From Oscillospiraceae bacterium (GTDB lineage: Bacteria; Bacillota; Clostridia; Oscillospirales; CAG-272), in contig SVQZ01000012.1 of the NCBI GenBank assembly GCA_015065105.1, positions 19,467-63,678 on the forward strand: a stretch of DNA of 44,212 nt. The letters run 5' to 3'. Both the position numbers and the translations under genes were made by a program. Under the pieces are notes generated by a model, which saw nothing but the letters and a program-made list of their open reading frames with translations, ran no database searches and had not been told where the DNA came from. Shown piece after piece: positions 33,626 through 41,072 of the stretch (its first letter is position 1; the number at the start of each line of letters is the position of its first letter).

Positions 33626-34516
33626 ATGAATAAAGTTGATATCAAGGGTATTATCCCCGCATTTATCACCCCCTTCAATGCTGACGGCTCTCTTAACACT
33701 GACGCCGCTAAAGCTCACGCTAACCGCCTTATCGAAAAAGGAGCAAACTCTCTTTACGTTGGCGGAAGCTCGGGCGAAATGATACTTCTTTCAAATGAAG
33801 AAAGAAAGGCTCTTCTTGAAGCCGTAATAGATGCAGTTCCCAAAAATTTCCCCATTATTGCTCACATAGGTGCGGCTAATCCTGTTGATGCATATGAGCT
33901 TGCACAGCATGCTGAAAAAGCAGGCGCTGCTGCAATTTCTTCAGTTGCTCCTTTCTACTATAAGTATAACTTCAAAGAGATCAAGTATTATTATGAGAAG
34001 ATCGGTTCTCTCTGCAATCTTCCTATGATAGTATATAATATTCCCGCACTCTCAGGTGCAAATCTTTCTATCCCCCAGATCAAGGAGCTTCTTGCTCTTG
34101 ACTGTGTTGGCGGTATGAAGTTCACCTGCAGTGATTTCTATGCATTTGAACGCGTTCGTAACGCATTCCCCGATAAGCTTCTTTACAACGGTTCCGATGA
34201 GATCATTCTCTCCGGTCTTGCAATGGGTGCAGACGGCGGTATCGGTACAACCTATAACGTACTCGTTTCCAAATTTGCTGAACTCTATAAGCTCTTTAAA
34301 GAAAACAAAATGGAAGAGGCTCTTGCAATGCAGCACAATATAAATGAAGCTATTGAGCAGATCCTTTCATTCAATCTTCTTCCTGCTATCAAGTCTCTTG
34401 TTCGTGCTTGCGGATGTGACTGCGGTAATTGCCGTGATCCCTTTGAGACCCTTTCCGCAGATCAGGAAAAGGCTCTTATCGAAGCAGTAAGAGGTAAGCT
34501 CTCCTGGGATATTTGA
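33626..34516 (+). CDS. nanA: N-acetylneuraminate lyase (DHDPS/NAL family)
   Basis: A 296-residue TIM-barrel class I aldolase that would split sialic acid into N-acetylmannosamine and pyruvate. AAGGAG precedes the ATG at 33626. Pyruvate-binding GGSSGE is at 46-51, the catalytic Tyr is Y137 in YNIPALSG and the Schiff-base Lys is K165 in GMKFTCSD. These are the same positions as in the E. coli lyase. YNGSDEIILSGLAMGADGGIGTTYN (187-211) and YNIPALSG favour NAL over dihydrodipicolinate synthase. No nanE, nanK or sialic acid transporter is in the window, though the LTA-synthase/PfoR operon is divergent. Repeat element E follows the stop. Confidence 0.88.
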   Translation: MNKVDIKGIIPAFITPFNADGSLNTDAAKAHANRLIEKGANSLYVGGSSGEMILLSNEERKALLEAVIDAVPKNFPIIAHIGAANPVDAYELAQHAEKAGAAAISSVAPFYYKYNFKEIKYYYEKIGSLCNLPMIVYNIPALSGANLSIPQIKELLALDCVGGMKFTCSDFYAFERVRNAFPDKLLYNGSDEIILSGLAMGADGGIGTTYNVLVSKFAELYKLFKENKMEEALAMQHNINEAIEQILSFNLLPAIKSLVRACGCDCGNCRDPFETLSADQEKALIEAVRGKLSWDI

Positions 34517-34590
34517 TCATCGCCCACAGCTATGACCGGGCAGGATGCTTTTGAAAAACAGTTCAATGCCCGAAGCAAAGCAATTACCTA
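34515..34590. repeat. Dispersed intergenic element, copy E
   Basis: A diverged copy of the element at 15273: AGCTATGACCGGGCAGGATG, an A-rich part, then GTTCAATGCCCGAAGCAAAGC and AATTACC. It overlaps the nanA stop codon by two bases. The first hairpin is mostly lost but the inner CCGGGCA/TGCCCG pairing is kept. Confidence 0.65.
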
Positions 34591-34600
34591 TAATATAAAG

Positions 34601-34630
34601 AAAGGTTTCCTTTAACTTAAGGAAACCTTT
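34601..34630 (+). terminator. Terminator of the nanA-type gene
   Basis: AAAGGTTTCC, TTTAACTTAA, GGAAACCTTT, then TTTT: a 10-bp stem with a T-tract. Confidence 0.85.
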
Positions 34631-34665
34631 TTTTATTATTCGCATATAATAGTATGGGTGATATT

Positions 34666-35292
34666 ATGCGTATTCGTAAAAACAAGAAGGTGTGCCAAAG
34701 GGCCAAAAATGTCTTTTTTGTTACACTTGCCTTTCTTTGCATAACACTTCTTCTCTCCACAGCTTTCGATGCATCCGAGCCGCTTATACTGCCTTTAGCG
34801 CAAAGCGAATTTACAGATATAATAACAACCACGGTATATGACCTTTCAAAGCAGATAGACTTTACGTCCTTAATAACTCCATGCTATACAAAGGAAGGAA
34901 GTATAGCGTCTCTTCAGACAAATTCCGCAAAGATAAACCTTATATCGGCTGAAATCGTTGAGGGAATTGACAAAAGAATAAAGGATAAGGATATAAATAT
35001 AAAAATACCTATCGGCGATATTATCGGAGAATCCTTGTCATTGGGTCAGGGTCCGTATATAGTTATTCAGTTAAATCAATATAAAACTACGTCTGTAAAA
35101 GTAGAAAACGAATTTGTTTCAAGCGGTATAAATCAGACCCTTCATAAGCTTAATTTATTATTATGTGTTGAAGCGGTAGTTCTCCTACCAGGAATGAACA
35201 CAGAAAAAATAAAGGCAGAGCTTGATCTGCCTTTATCCGAAACGTTAATTGTGGGTGAAACCCCTTCAACCTACATTAAAACGAACAGATAG
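34666..35292 (+). CDS. yunB: Sporulation protein YunB-like
   Basis: A 208-residue protein with a basic start, one membrane helix (about 15-35) and an outer domain. The family signature is in the middle: INIKIPIGDIIGESLSLGQG, then GPYIVIQLNQYKTTSVKVENEF and SGINQTLHKLNLLL. YunB is a mother-cell (sigma-E-dependent) protein in Bacillus, so its presence suggests a spore-former. The start at 34666 is preferred because GGGTG lies 4 bases upstream; an ATG at 34654 has no site. An 11-bp terminator for the opposite operon lies inside its last codons. It stops 2 bases before the end of the convergent kinase gene. Confidence 0.85.
   Translation: MRIRKNKKVCQRAKNVFFVTLAFLCITLLLSTAFDASEPLILPLAQSEFTDIITTTVYDLSKQIDFTSLITPCYTKEGSIASLQTNSAKINLISAEIVEGIDKRIKDKDINIKIPIGDIIGESLSLGQGPYIVIQLNQYKTTSVKVENEFVSSGINQTLHKLNLLLCVEAVVLLPGMNTEKIKAELDLPLSETLIVGETPSTYIKTNR
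35209..35236 (-). terminator. Terminator of the Wzz/BY-kinase operon, inside yunB
   Basis: ATAAAGGCAGA, GCTTGA, TCTGCCTTTAT: an 11-bp perfect stem. Read on the minus strand, the stem is followed directly by TTTTTTC, the classic form, about 60 bases after the kinase stop at 35295. It lies within the yunB coding sequence. Confidence 0.8.
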
Positions 35293-35294
35293 AA

Positions 35295-36107
35295 CTAATC
35301 GTTTGAATCGGGGGTATCGTTTTTATTATTCTTTTTATGACCGTAGCCATAACCATAACCGTAACCGTAACCGTAACCGTAGCCGTAGCCGTATTTTCTG
35401 CCGCCGTATCCGTATCTGCCCTTTCTGCTCTTATAGTAAGCATCCCTTTCAACCTCAACGCCGTTCATGATAATACCGAGAACGTTTGCGTTTACAAATT
35501 CAAGCTTGGAAAGTGCTTCTTTAGTTGCGGGATGGGTCGATGCCTTGTACTTAACAACAAGCACAACACCGTCAACCATAGCAGATATATCGAGAGCATC
35601 GGATACGAGATTTATGGGAGATGTATCAATTATGATATAATCGAACATCGTTTCTAGAAGCTCCAAGGTCTCTCTCATCTTTTCACTCGAAAGAAGCTCG
35701 GCGGGATTGGGAGGAATCACACCTGCAGTCATACACCAGAGATTAAGTCTTCCCGAGGGGGTGATCGCATCTCTTACGTCAACCATACCTGAAAGTACGT
35801 TTGAAAGACCCACTCTGTTTTCGATGCCGAATTTTGTGTGAGACTTAGGCTTACGAAGGTCTGCGTCAATCAAAAGCACCTTTGCTTCTGTCTGAGCAAT
35901 TGTGATAGCAGTATTCGAGGAAACGGTAGTTTTACCTTCACTCGGATATGCACTTGTAAACATTATCTTTTTGCATTTAAGATGATTGGGTAACGCGAAG
36001 GTAAGATTGGTTCTTATAGCCTTAAACGCTTCGCTCAATGCAAAGTTGGAATTTTCGCTGATAACACTTTTGTTATCGGCAACTCTTGCGTTATTCTTTT
36101 TTGCCAT
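35295..36107 (-). CDS. CpsD/CapB-type tyrosine kinase (BY-kinase) with Tyr-Gly tail
   Basis: A 270-residue cytoplasmic bacterial tyrosine kinase that controls polysaccharide export together with its membrane partner, the next gene upstream. Walker A is SAYPSEGKT (52-60), Walker A' VLLIDADLR (78-86) and Walker B YIIIDT (157-162). The tail is remarkable: 13 tyrosines after residue 223, including nine in an uninterrupted Tyr-Gly alternation (239-256). Such tails are normally autophosphorylated in trans within a ring. The start at 36107 is preferred; frames from 36119 or 36149 lie inside the preceding gene with poor ribosome-site spacing. It overlaps the Wzz gene by 17 bases. A terminator lies within yunB. 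Confidence 0.92.
   Translation of the reverse strand: MAKKNNARVADNKSVISENSNFALSEAFKAIRTNLTFALPNHLKCKKIMFTSAYPSEGKTTVSSNTAITIAQTEAKVLLIDADLRKPKSHTKFGIENRVGLSNVLSGMVDVRDAITPSGRLNLWCMTAGVIPPNPAELLSSEKMRETLELLETMFDYIIIDTSPINLVSDALDISAMVDGVVLVVKYKASTHPATKEALSKLEFVNANVLGIIMNGVEVERDAYYKSRKGRYGYGGRKYGYGYGYGYGYGYGYGYGHKKNNKNDTPDSND
35341..35392. repeat. Hexanucleotide tandem repeat encoding the Tyr-Gly tail
   Basis: About nine copies of CCGTAA-like units (CCGTAA, CCATAA, CCGTAG) in the kinase gene. Read on the coding strand they are TAY-GGY pairs. The unit length is a multiple of three, so slippage would lengthen or shorten the tail without breaking the frame. Confidence 0.85.
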
Positions 36108-36843
36108 AACCGTAACCATATCCTTTCTTCTTACTTGCAACCGAATCAAAATTAGGAATAGATCCTAACAAGGGTAACGGATAATTGTCAACTATATCTG
36201 ATTCATGCTTGATTCTTACGTCGGTAATATCGATAATAAACACAACGAGGAAGGAAAGAATAACACCGATAAGAATACCCATGATAACGTTACGAGTCAT
36301 ATTGTTTGAATTGGAGGGTTCGCTTGTTCTGATAGGATCCTCACAAACCTCAATACTGCAGTTATCCTCATAGTAATCGATATAATCGGGAGCTATTTCG
36401 TGTATTATTTCGCCTATTCTGTATGAGTCATCGGGATTCTTTGTAGTAACTGAAATCGTAAAGATGTATGAGTTTTCATCCTCAACAGTAAATTTAACCG
36501 AATTCTTCAGCCATTCACTGCTATAGGACTGTCTTTCCCATTCCTTAGGATATCTCTCTTCGTAAATCTCAGAAACGTTTTTCATGAACTTACGCTTACC
36601 TAAAAGATTCTTACAGGTATCAAACTTCTTCTGAACAAGAGTTGCTGCCTGTACCGCATCGTTCATACTGTCGTTGCTTGTGGTCTTAACAAGAATATCA
36701 AGCGAAGTGGTATATTTGGGCACATACGTAGTCTCGCTGTAGGCGATGGCAATTAAAGCCGCTATAACACCGCTGAGCAAAAGTATCCACCAGCGCTTTT
36801 TTAAAAGCTCTAAAACATCAAGCAGATTAAATTCTCTTTTCAC
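36091..36843 (-). CDS. Wzz/CapA-type chain-length determinant and kinase activator
   Basis: A 250-residue polysaccharide co-polymerase. Two membrane helices (about 16-36 and 185-207) enclose an outer domain; the first is preceded by LLDVLELLKKRWWILLL, typical of Wzz. In Firmicutes this protein activates the separate BY-kinase, here the next gene. The tail KKKGYGYGYGKKE carries three tyrosines in the same Tyr-Gly pattern as the kinase. The start is GTG at 36843 with AAAGGGG upstream. It leads the two-gene operon, driven by a consensus promoter. Confidence 0.9.
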   Translation of the reverse strand: MKREFNLLDVLELLKKRWWILLLSGVIAALIAIAYSETTYVPKYTTSLDILVKTTSNDSMNDAVQAATLVQKKFDTCKNLLGKRKFMKNVSEIYEERYPKEWERQSYSSEWLKNSVKFTVEDENSYIFTISVTTKNPDDSYRIGEIIHEIAPDYIDYYEDNCSIEVCEDPIRTSEPSNSNNMTRNVIMGILIGVILSFLVVFIIDITDVRIKHESDIVDNYPLPLLGSIPNFDSVASKKKGYGYGYGKKE

Positions 36844-36880
36844 AACACTACCCCTTTATAATTTAATCATAAACATAGAT

Positions 36881-36909
36881 ATTATATCACAGCTGCCCCC
36901 TCTTGTCAA
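36881..36909 (-). promoter_or_regulatory. Consensus sigma-A promoter of the Wzz/BY-kinase operon
   Basis: On the minus strand TTGACA (36904-36909), 17 bases, TATAAT (36881-36886), about 30 bases before the ribosome site. Confidence 0.85.
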
Positions 36910-36934
36910 TAAATGAGGTCGAATTTATAAAAAT

Positions 36935-36957
36935 AATGGCGTATTAATTACGCCATT
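36935..36957 (-). terminator. Terminator overlapping the lysozyme stop codon
   Basis: AATGGCGTA, TTAAT, TACGCCATT: a 9-bp stem followed on the minus strand by ATTTTTAT. The gene ends at 36948, so the last codons form one arm of the stem. Confidence 0.8.
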
Positions 36958-38288
36958 ACATTTTGAGTATAATTCATTATTATCTGAGCTGCGACAGCTC
37001 TGTTTGCCTTGCCCTTCGGATTCAACTCATTAGAGCTGTTTCCTGTAATACATCCGCATCCGACAGCCCAATTCATAGCAACACGGGCATAATCGGAAAC
37101 ACTGCTCTGATCATCGAATGCTGCGGCAGTTACTGCGCTTACAGACGTATTTATGTTTTTAAGTGTGGTATAGTTATAAAGCATAACTACAAAATCCTGG
37201 CGGGAAATTGCTTTATAAGGAGAGAAATAACCGTTACCCGTTCCCTTTGTTATACCGCTTTCATAAGCCCACGCAACGTAAGGAGCAAACCAGTCGGTAG
37301 CCTTTACGTCATGAGAATAGAGCTTGTTTTTATAAGCGGAAACGTCGATCTTTTCGATCTTTGCAAGAATGGTAACCATCATAGCACGGTTAAGATTCTG
37401 TTCAGGCTCAAAATATCCGCCTGTAACACCGGTCATCATTCCCTTGGAATTTACAAATTCAACCGCATCAAAATACCAATTGTAATCATAAACGTCTTTA
37501 AAGCTCTTTGTAGAAGCAGGAGAAGTACCCGCTATAAACATATCAGCCTCTGCGTTTCTTCTGTAAACAAGTCCGGAAAGAACTACACCGTTGGCTTTAA
37601 CGAACTCACCGAAGGCAGCTCTTATCTGTTCGGAGGTATATTTATCGGCACCGTTGATAAGGATGGTCTTAAGTTCAAACTCATCCCATCGGGTCCAGGG
37701 ATTACCGAAATTATAAGTAAAGCTGACCAATGCATCATACTGCTTCTGCGACACTGTAATAGAATACGCAGAAAGAAACTTATCAAGATTTGCTTCATAA
37801 GAAGCCATGGTGGAAACGAGAAGCGCGGATGCTTGCGCCTCAGATATACCGTTGGGGTAATCATTCGGACCGCAGGTGGAGCCATAACCTATCGAATAAT
37901 GACCGCCGTCCCAATACTTATACTGACGGTAGCCTTCGAAGTTTTTGATCATCTGTAAGCCTTCTGCACTTAACGTAAGCTTTTTTGAAGAATTTGTACC
38001 GGGGGTGGAATTTGAGAGAACAGCGAATTCAAGGCTTATCCAGCCAACAGAACCGTTATAGCTTATCTTTCCCCATTCACCGTTTACTTCTGTAACGCTT
38101 ACGCTCTGACCGTATGTTAAATTTCCGATTTTTGAATATGAGGTTGAAGGACCGCTTCTGACACGCAGGGATTCGGTTGTAATGGTGTAAGTTCCGACAG
38201 TGTAATCAGCAAATACCGCAAAAGGAAGCGCTGATATCAACAATGTCGCAATAAGAATAAGTGCAAAAATACGACTGCAGAATTTCAT
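36948..38288 (-). CDS. SLH-anchored GH24-type lysozyme with SH3 domain
   Basis: A 446-residue exported wall hydrolase. A signal peptide (about 1-28, ending AVFA) is followed by an SH3b domain (about 30-90, SLRVRSGPSTSYSKIGNL), a GH24 lysozyme domain (about 104-250) and three SLH repeats (about 257-440; DVYDYNWYFDAVEFVNSKGMMTG). The GH24 catalytic pair is E118 (NFEGY) and D127 (YWDGG), with the usual eight residues between. The third position, normally Thr in TIGYG, is Ser (SIGYG, S132). The start at 38288 is preferred because AAAGGAG is well spaced. Probably a housekeeping autolysin held at the wall, not a phage endolysin, since no phage genes surround it. Confidence 0.9.
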   Translation of the reverse strand: MKFCSRIFALILIATLLISALPFAVFADYTVGTYTITTESLRVRSGPSTSYSKIGNLTYGQSVSVTEVNGEWGKISYNGSVGWISLEFAVLSNSTPGTNSSKKLTLSAEGLQMIKNFEGYRQYKYWDGGHYSIGYGSTCGPNDYPNGISEAQASALLVSTMASYEANLDKFLSAYSITVSQKQYDALVSFTYNFGNPWTRWDEFELKTILINGADKYTSEQIRAAFGEFVKANGVVLSGLVYRRNAEADMFIAGTSPASTKSFKDVYDYNWYFDAVEFVNSKGMMTGVTGGYFEPEQNLNRAMMVTILAKIEKIDVSAYKNKLYSHDVKATDWFAPYVAWAYESGITKGTGNGYFSPYKAISRQDFVVMLYNYTTLKNINTSVSAVTAAAFDDQSSVSDYARVAMNWAVGCGCITGNSSNELNPKGKANRAVAAQIIMNYTQNVMA

Positions 38289-38309
38289 CCTTAAATCTCC
38301 TTTCATCAA

Positions 38310-38613
38310 TTTTATATAGCAAAATTATTTTTATTCATTTTACGTCACTAAAGAAAATTATACCATAAAAGAATTAACATCATGTTAACGGCACAAAATC
38401 TTGTTAATTTTAACAACATTAGTTCACAACTATTGTTATACTGCACAAGTTTCGAGCCACATTTGATGCATTTTACACAATATGTCTAATTTTCTTCCTT
38501 ATATTGGTAATTTTACTTATATTATCTTTTACCATTTTTTTACTCTTTTATGCGCGTTTACAGAATATTAATATTTTGCGCTCATTACTTCCCTATTCTT
38601 TTTGCGATAAATA
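38310..38613. other. AT-rich intergenic region without a gene
   Basis: The 360-base gap between the lysozyme and esterase genes has many stops in every frame and no RNA gene that I recognise. An extended -10 box, TGGTATAAT on the minus strand at 38357-38365, is a likely lysozyme promoter with a poor -35. A motif related to GTTAAC/GTTAAT recurs at 38372-38402 near runs of AACA. The right end carries the esterase promoter. Confidence 0.5.
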
Positions 38614-38642
38614 TTGCATTAAAAATGGCTCTGTGATATAAT
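38614..38642 (+). promoter_or_regulatory. Sigma-A promoter of the tandem esterase operon
   Basis: TTGCAT (38614-38619), 17 bases, TATAAT (38637-38642), about 28 bases before the first esterase start. Confidence 0.75.
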
Positions 38643-38669
38643 AAATAAAACAGATTTAAGGAGTAAAAT

Positions 38670-39470
38670 ATGAAGACCTACAGATTAGATATCTCCGAGA
38701 ATGCCCGGCTTGACTGCTATCTTCACGAAACCTATCAATGGGATATAGTCGGTAAGGTAAACGTAAGCCATCCCGCCATTATCGTGTGCCCCGGTGGCGG
38801 ATATACCTCAATAAGCTGCAGCGAAGCGGAGCCGGTTGCCCTTACCTTTATGAAAGAGGGCTTTTCTACCTTTGTGCTTAATTATTCAATAGGAGATAAC
38901 TGCACCTGGCCAAATGCATTACACGAAATTTTATCTGCTATCTGGCAGGTAAGAAGTCACGCTGCCGAATGGCATATAAATCCGGATGCAATTGCAGTAA
39001 TGGGCTTTTCCGCAGGCGGCGGCATGGCGGCTATTGCGGCTACGCAATGGAATACCGAAGGGGTAGATAAGATAATAGGATCGCCGGATCTTGAAAGCTT
39101 AAAGCCTAATGCGGCAGTACTCGGCTACGGAGCTATGGACGTTTCCCTTCTTACAAAAAACAATATTCTCGAAAAAAAAGATGAGCATTTTGATCCTGTA
39201 AACTATATAGGAAAGCATACACCTCCCACCTTTTTGTGGCATGGCAGAAGAGATAGCTGCGTACCCAGCTTTGCAACAGTTGACTATGCAAGAAAGCTCG
39301 ACGATCTTGATATCAGCTACGAGCTTCACGTATTCGATTTTGCCAACCACGCATTGACTGTATTTAACAGAAACACAGATAGCGATAATTACGATTGCCG
39401 AGAGCTTCGTAACGTAGGACTTTGGGTTGAAATGTGCGCCGACTGGTTAATGACGACCTTTGGATATTAA
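38670..39470 (+). CDS. Alpha/beta-hydrolase esterase, tandem copy 1
   Basis: A 266-residue cytoplasmic alpha/beta hydrolase resembling acetyl-xylan or carbohydrate esterases (BD-FAE/Axe type). The oxyanion-hole motif is CPGGGY (40-45), the nucleophile is S114 in GFSAGG, the acid is D195 in HGRRD and the base is H227 in FANHAL. AAGGAG lies before the ATG. The likely job is removing acetyl groups from sugars or glycans. It is 9 bases before a close paralogue in the same operon. Confidence 0.85.
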   Translation: MKTYRLDISENARLDCYLHETYQWDIVGKVNVSHPAIIVCPGGGYTSISCSEAEPVALTFMKEGFSTFVLNYSIGDNCTWPNALHEILSAIWQVRSHAAEWHINPDAIAVMGFSAGGGMAAIAATQWNTEGVDKIIGSPDLESLKPNAAVLGYGAMDVSLLTKNNILEKKDEHFDPVNYIGKHTPPTFLWHGRRDSCVPSFATVDYARKLDDLDISYELHVFDFANHALTVFNRNTDSDNYDCRELRNVGLWVEMCADWLMTTFGY

Positions 39471-39479
39471 GGAGTAGAA

Positions 39480-40307
39480 ATGAAACAGTTCAGAATAGAC
39501 TTTAATGAGACCTGCTGGATGGATTGCTATATCCACGAAAGCTACGAATGGGATGTAAACGGCAGAGTAAATAAGGAGCATCCTGCAATAATCGTTTTCC
39601 CCGGCGGCGGTTACCTTTCGATAAGCTGCAGCGAAGCGGAGCCCGTTGCAATATCCTTTTTACAGGAAGGCTTTTCAACCTTTGTGTTAAACTATTCCTG
39701 CGATGATAAGTGCTTATGGCCTCAGGCATTGCACGAAATTTTATGGTCTATATGGCAAGTCAGAAGTAACGCCAAGGAATGGGCTATAAATCCCGATGCA
39801 ATTGCAGTTATGGGCTTTTCCGCAGGGGGCGGAATGGCGGCAATTGCTTCAACCCAATGGAATACCGAGGGTGTGGATAAGATCCTTGGTGCTCCCGACC
39901 TTGAATCCTTAAAACCTAATGCTGCAGTACTCGGCTACGGCGATTTTGACGCAACAAAGCTTATTACAAGCGGATTTTTAACCCCTGATGCCTACGGCAA
40001 AGCTCCTGCCGAGGGTGACGTTCATTTTGACCCAGTTAAATTTATCGGAAAGCATACACCGCCCGTATTTATCTGGCACGGAAGACAGGACGATGCTGTT
40101 CCCTCCTATATCACAATGGATTTTGTACGCCGTCTCGTGGATTTTGATATAAGCTATGAGCTTCATATGTTCGACTTCGCCGGCCACGGCATGAGCGTAT
40201 TTAACCGTACAACCGACAGCGATAATTACGATATGCGTAAATTCCGCAACGTTTCAAAATGGACACGCATGGCATCAAATTGGCTGATGAATACATTTGG
40301 ATATTAA
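39480..40307 (+). CDS. Alpha/beta-hydrolase esterase, tandem copy 2
   Basis: A 275-residue paralogue of the preceding gene; identity is high along the whole length (for example SCSEAEPVA and MGFSAGGGMAAIA in both). The triad is conserved: S114, D204 and H236. The main difference is an insert of about nine residues around 166-178, before the HFDPV motif, near where a substrate-side loop may lie. GGAG precedes the ATG. The pair probably arose by tandem duplication and may divide substrates. A terminator follows. Confidence 0.85.
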   Translation: MKQFRIDFNETCWMDCYIHESYEWDVNGRVNKEHPAIIVFPGGGYLSISCSEAEPVAISFLQEGFSTFVLNYSCDDKCLWPQALHEILWSIWQVRSNAKEWAINPDAIAVMGFSAGGGMAAIASTQWNTEGVDKILGAPDLESLKPNAAVLGYGDFDATKLITSGFLTPDAYGKAPAEGDVHFDPVKFIGKHTPPVFIWHGRQDDAVPSYITMDFVRRLVDFDISYELHMFDFAGHGMSVFNRTTDSDNYDMRKFRNVSKWTRMASNWLMNTFGY

Positions 40308-40315
40308 ATAAATAC

Positions 40316-40345
40316 AAAGCATCCGCTGTAAAAAGCGGATGCTTT
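40316..40345. terminator. Bidirectional terminator between esterase and XRE genes
   Basis: AAAGCATCCGC, an 8-base loop, GCGGATGCTTT, then TATTTTT: an 11-bp stem between convergent genes, touching the end of the XRE gene. Confidence 0.85.
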
Positions 40346-40557
40346 TATTTTTCAAAGAAATCATTTACACTGCATGATAATATATCAGCAAGTATGGGTA
40401 AAAACGTAATGTCGGGATAGCATTCTTCTCTTTCCCATTTTGATATTGCCTGTGCCGATACACCGATAAGCGCCCCAAACTGTTCTTGAGTAACGCTTTT
40501 TATACTTCGGTATTCCTTTATTCTTTTTGCAATATTTATCTTTGTCATTTCAGCCAA
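40345..40557 (-). CDS. XRE-family helix-turn-helix regulator
   Basis: A 70-residue single-domain DNA-binding protein. The helix-turn-helix is clear: IAKRIKEYRSIKSVTQEQFGALI, then GVSAQAISKWEREECYPDITFLPILADIL. Nothing else is fused. The start is TTG at 40557, with GAGGG about 8 bases upstream; an ATG at 40548 overlaps the previous stop as ATGA and would give 67 residues. It is the last gene of a four-gene operon, so it may regulate that operon itself. Confidence 0.88.
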   Translation of the reverse strand: MAEMTKINIAKRIKEYRSIKSVTQEQFGALIGVSAQAISKWEREECYPDITFLPILADILSCSVNDFFEK

Positions 40558-41072
40558 TACACTTCCCTCTCCCTTTCCATTATACCAAAGGAAATCAATT
40601 CACGTCTGATGGTACAATGATCCTCGTGAAAGCGGTGGATAACTTCATTTACATCGACTTCGTTATATTTTATATCTTTCTTAAAGCACTTAGCGATTTC
40701 CAATAAAACTATTTCACGCTTTTTTCGCTGGGTGGGAAGTTGAATAAGCCTGCCGTATTTAAAGAAACGCGAAATCACTTCTCTATTATATTTTTCTTCT
40801 GTACCAATAGCAGATCCGACTTTTATAAGCTCATAAAGAGGTTTATTAAAGATATCTGAATTTAATGAATAGATTATATAGAACTGTGAACGGCTGCAAT
40901 TTACTATACCTGCCGATTCCATTCTTTTCAGGTGATAGCATACCGTAGCAGGAGTAATATCTAACTCGCAAGCTATCTTTTCAACGTATGAGTCCTCTTT
41001 CATTAACATATTAAGAATCTTTAAGCGGGTCTCATCTGCTAAGAGCTTCAAAAATTCAAGCTTTTGTTTCAT
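40545..41072 (-). CDS. ArsR-type regulator with DUF2087 domain
   Basis: A 175-residue two-domain protein. The N-terminal winged helix (about 1-80) is of ArsR type: FLKLLADETRLKILNMLMKEDSYVEKIACEL, then DITPATVCYHLKRMESAGIV. I see no metal-binding ELCVCDL motif, so it is unlikely to be a metal sensor. The C-terminal DUF2087 domain is recognisable from LPTQRKKREIVLLEIAKCF, NEVDVNEVIHRFHEDHCTIRREL and GIMERE. The start at 41072 follows GGGAG; a frame from 41093 lies inside the preceding gene. It overlaps the XRE gene by at least 4 bases. Confidence 0.85.
   Translation of the reverse strand: MKQKLEFLKLLADETRLKILNMLMKEDSYVEKIACELDITPATVCYHLKRMESAGIVNCSRSQFYIIYSLNSDIFNKPLYELIKVGSAIGTEEKYNREVISRFFKYGRLIQLPTQRKKREIVLLEIAKCFKKDIKYNEVDVNEVIHRFHEDHCTIRRELISFGIMEREREVYWLK

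Noticed and set aside
35341-35392. CRISPR or regulatory repeat
   Set aside because: It is coding, in frame with the kinase, and the unit is only six bases.
36963-37958. 331-codon open frame opposite the lysozyme gene
   Set aside because: Shadow of an SLH/GH24 gene with clear motifs; its protein is rich in Cys, Arg and Ile without a pattern.
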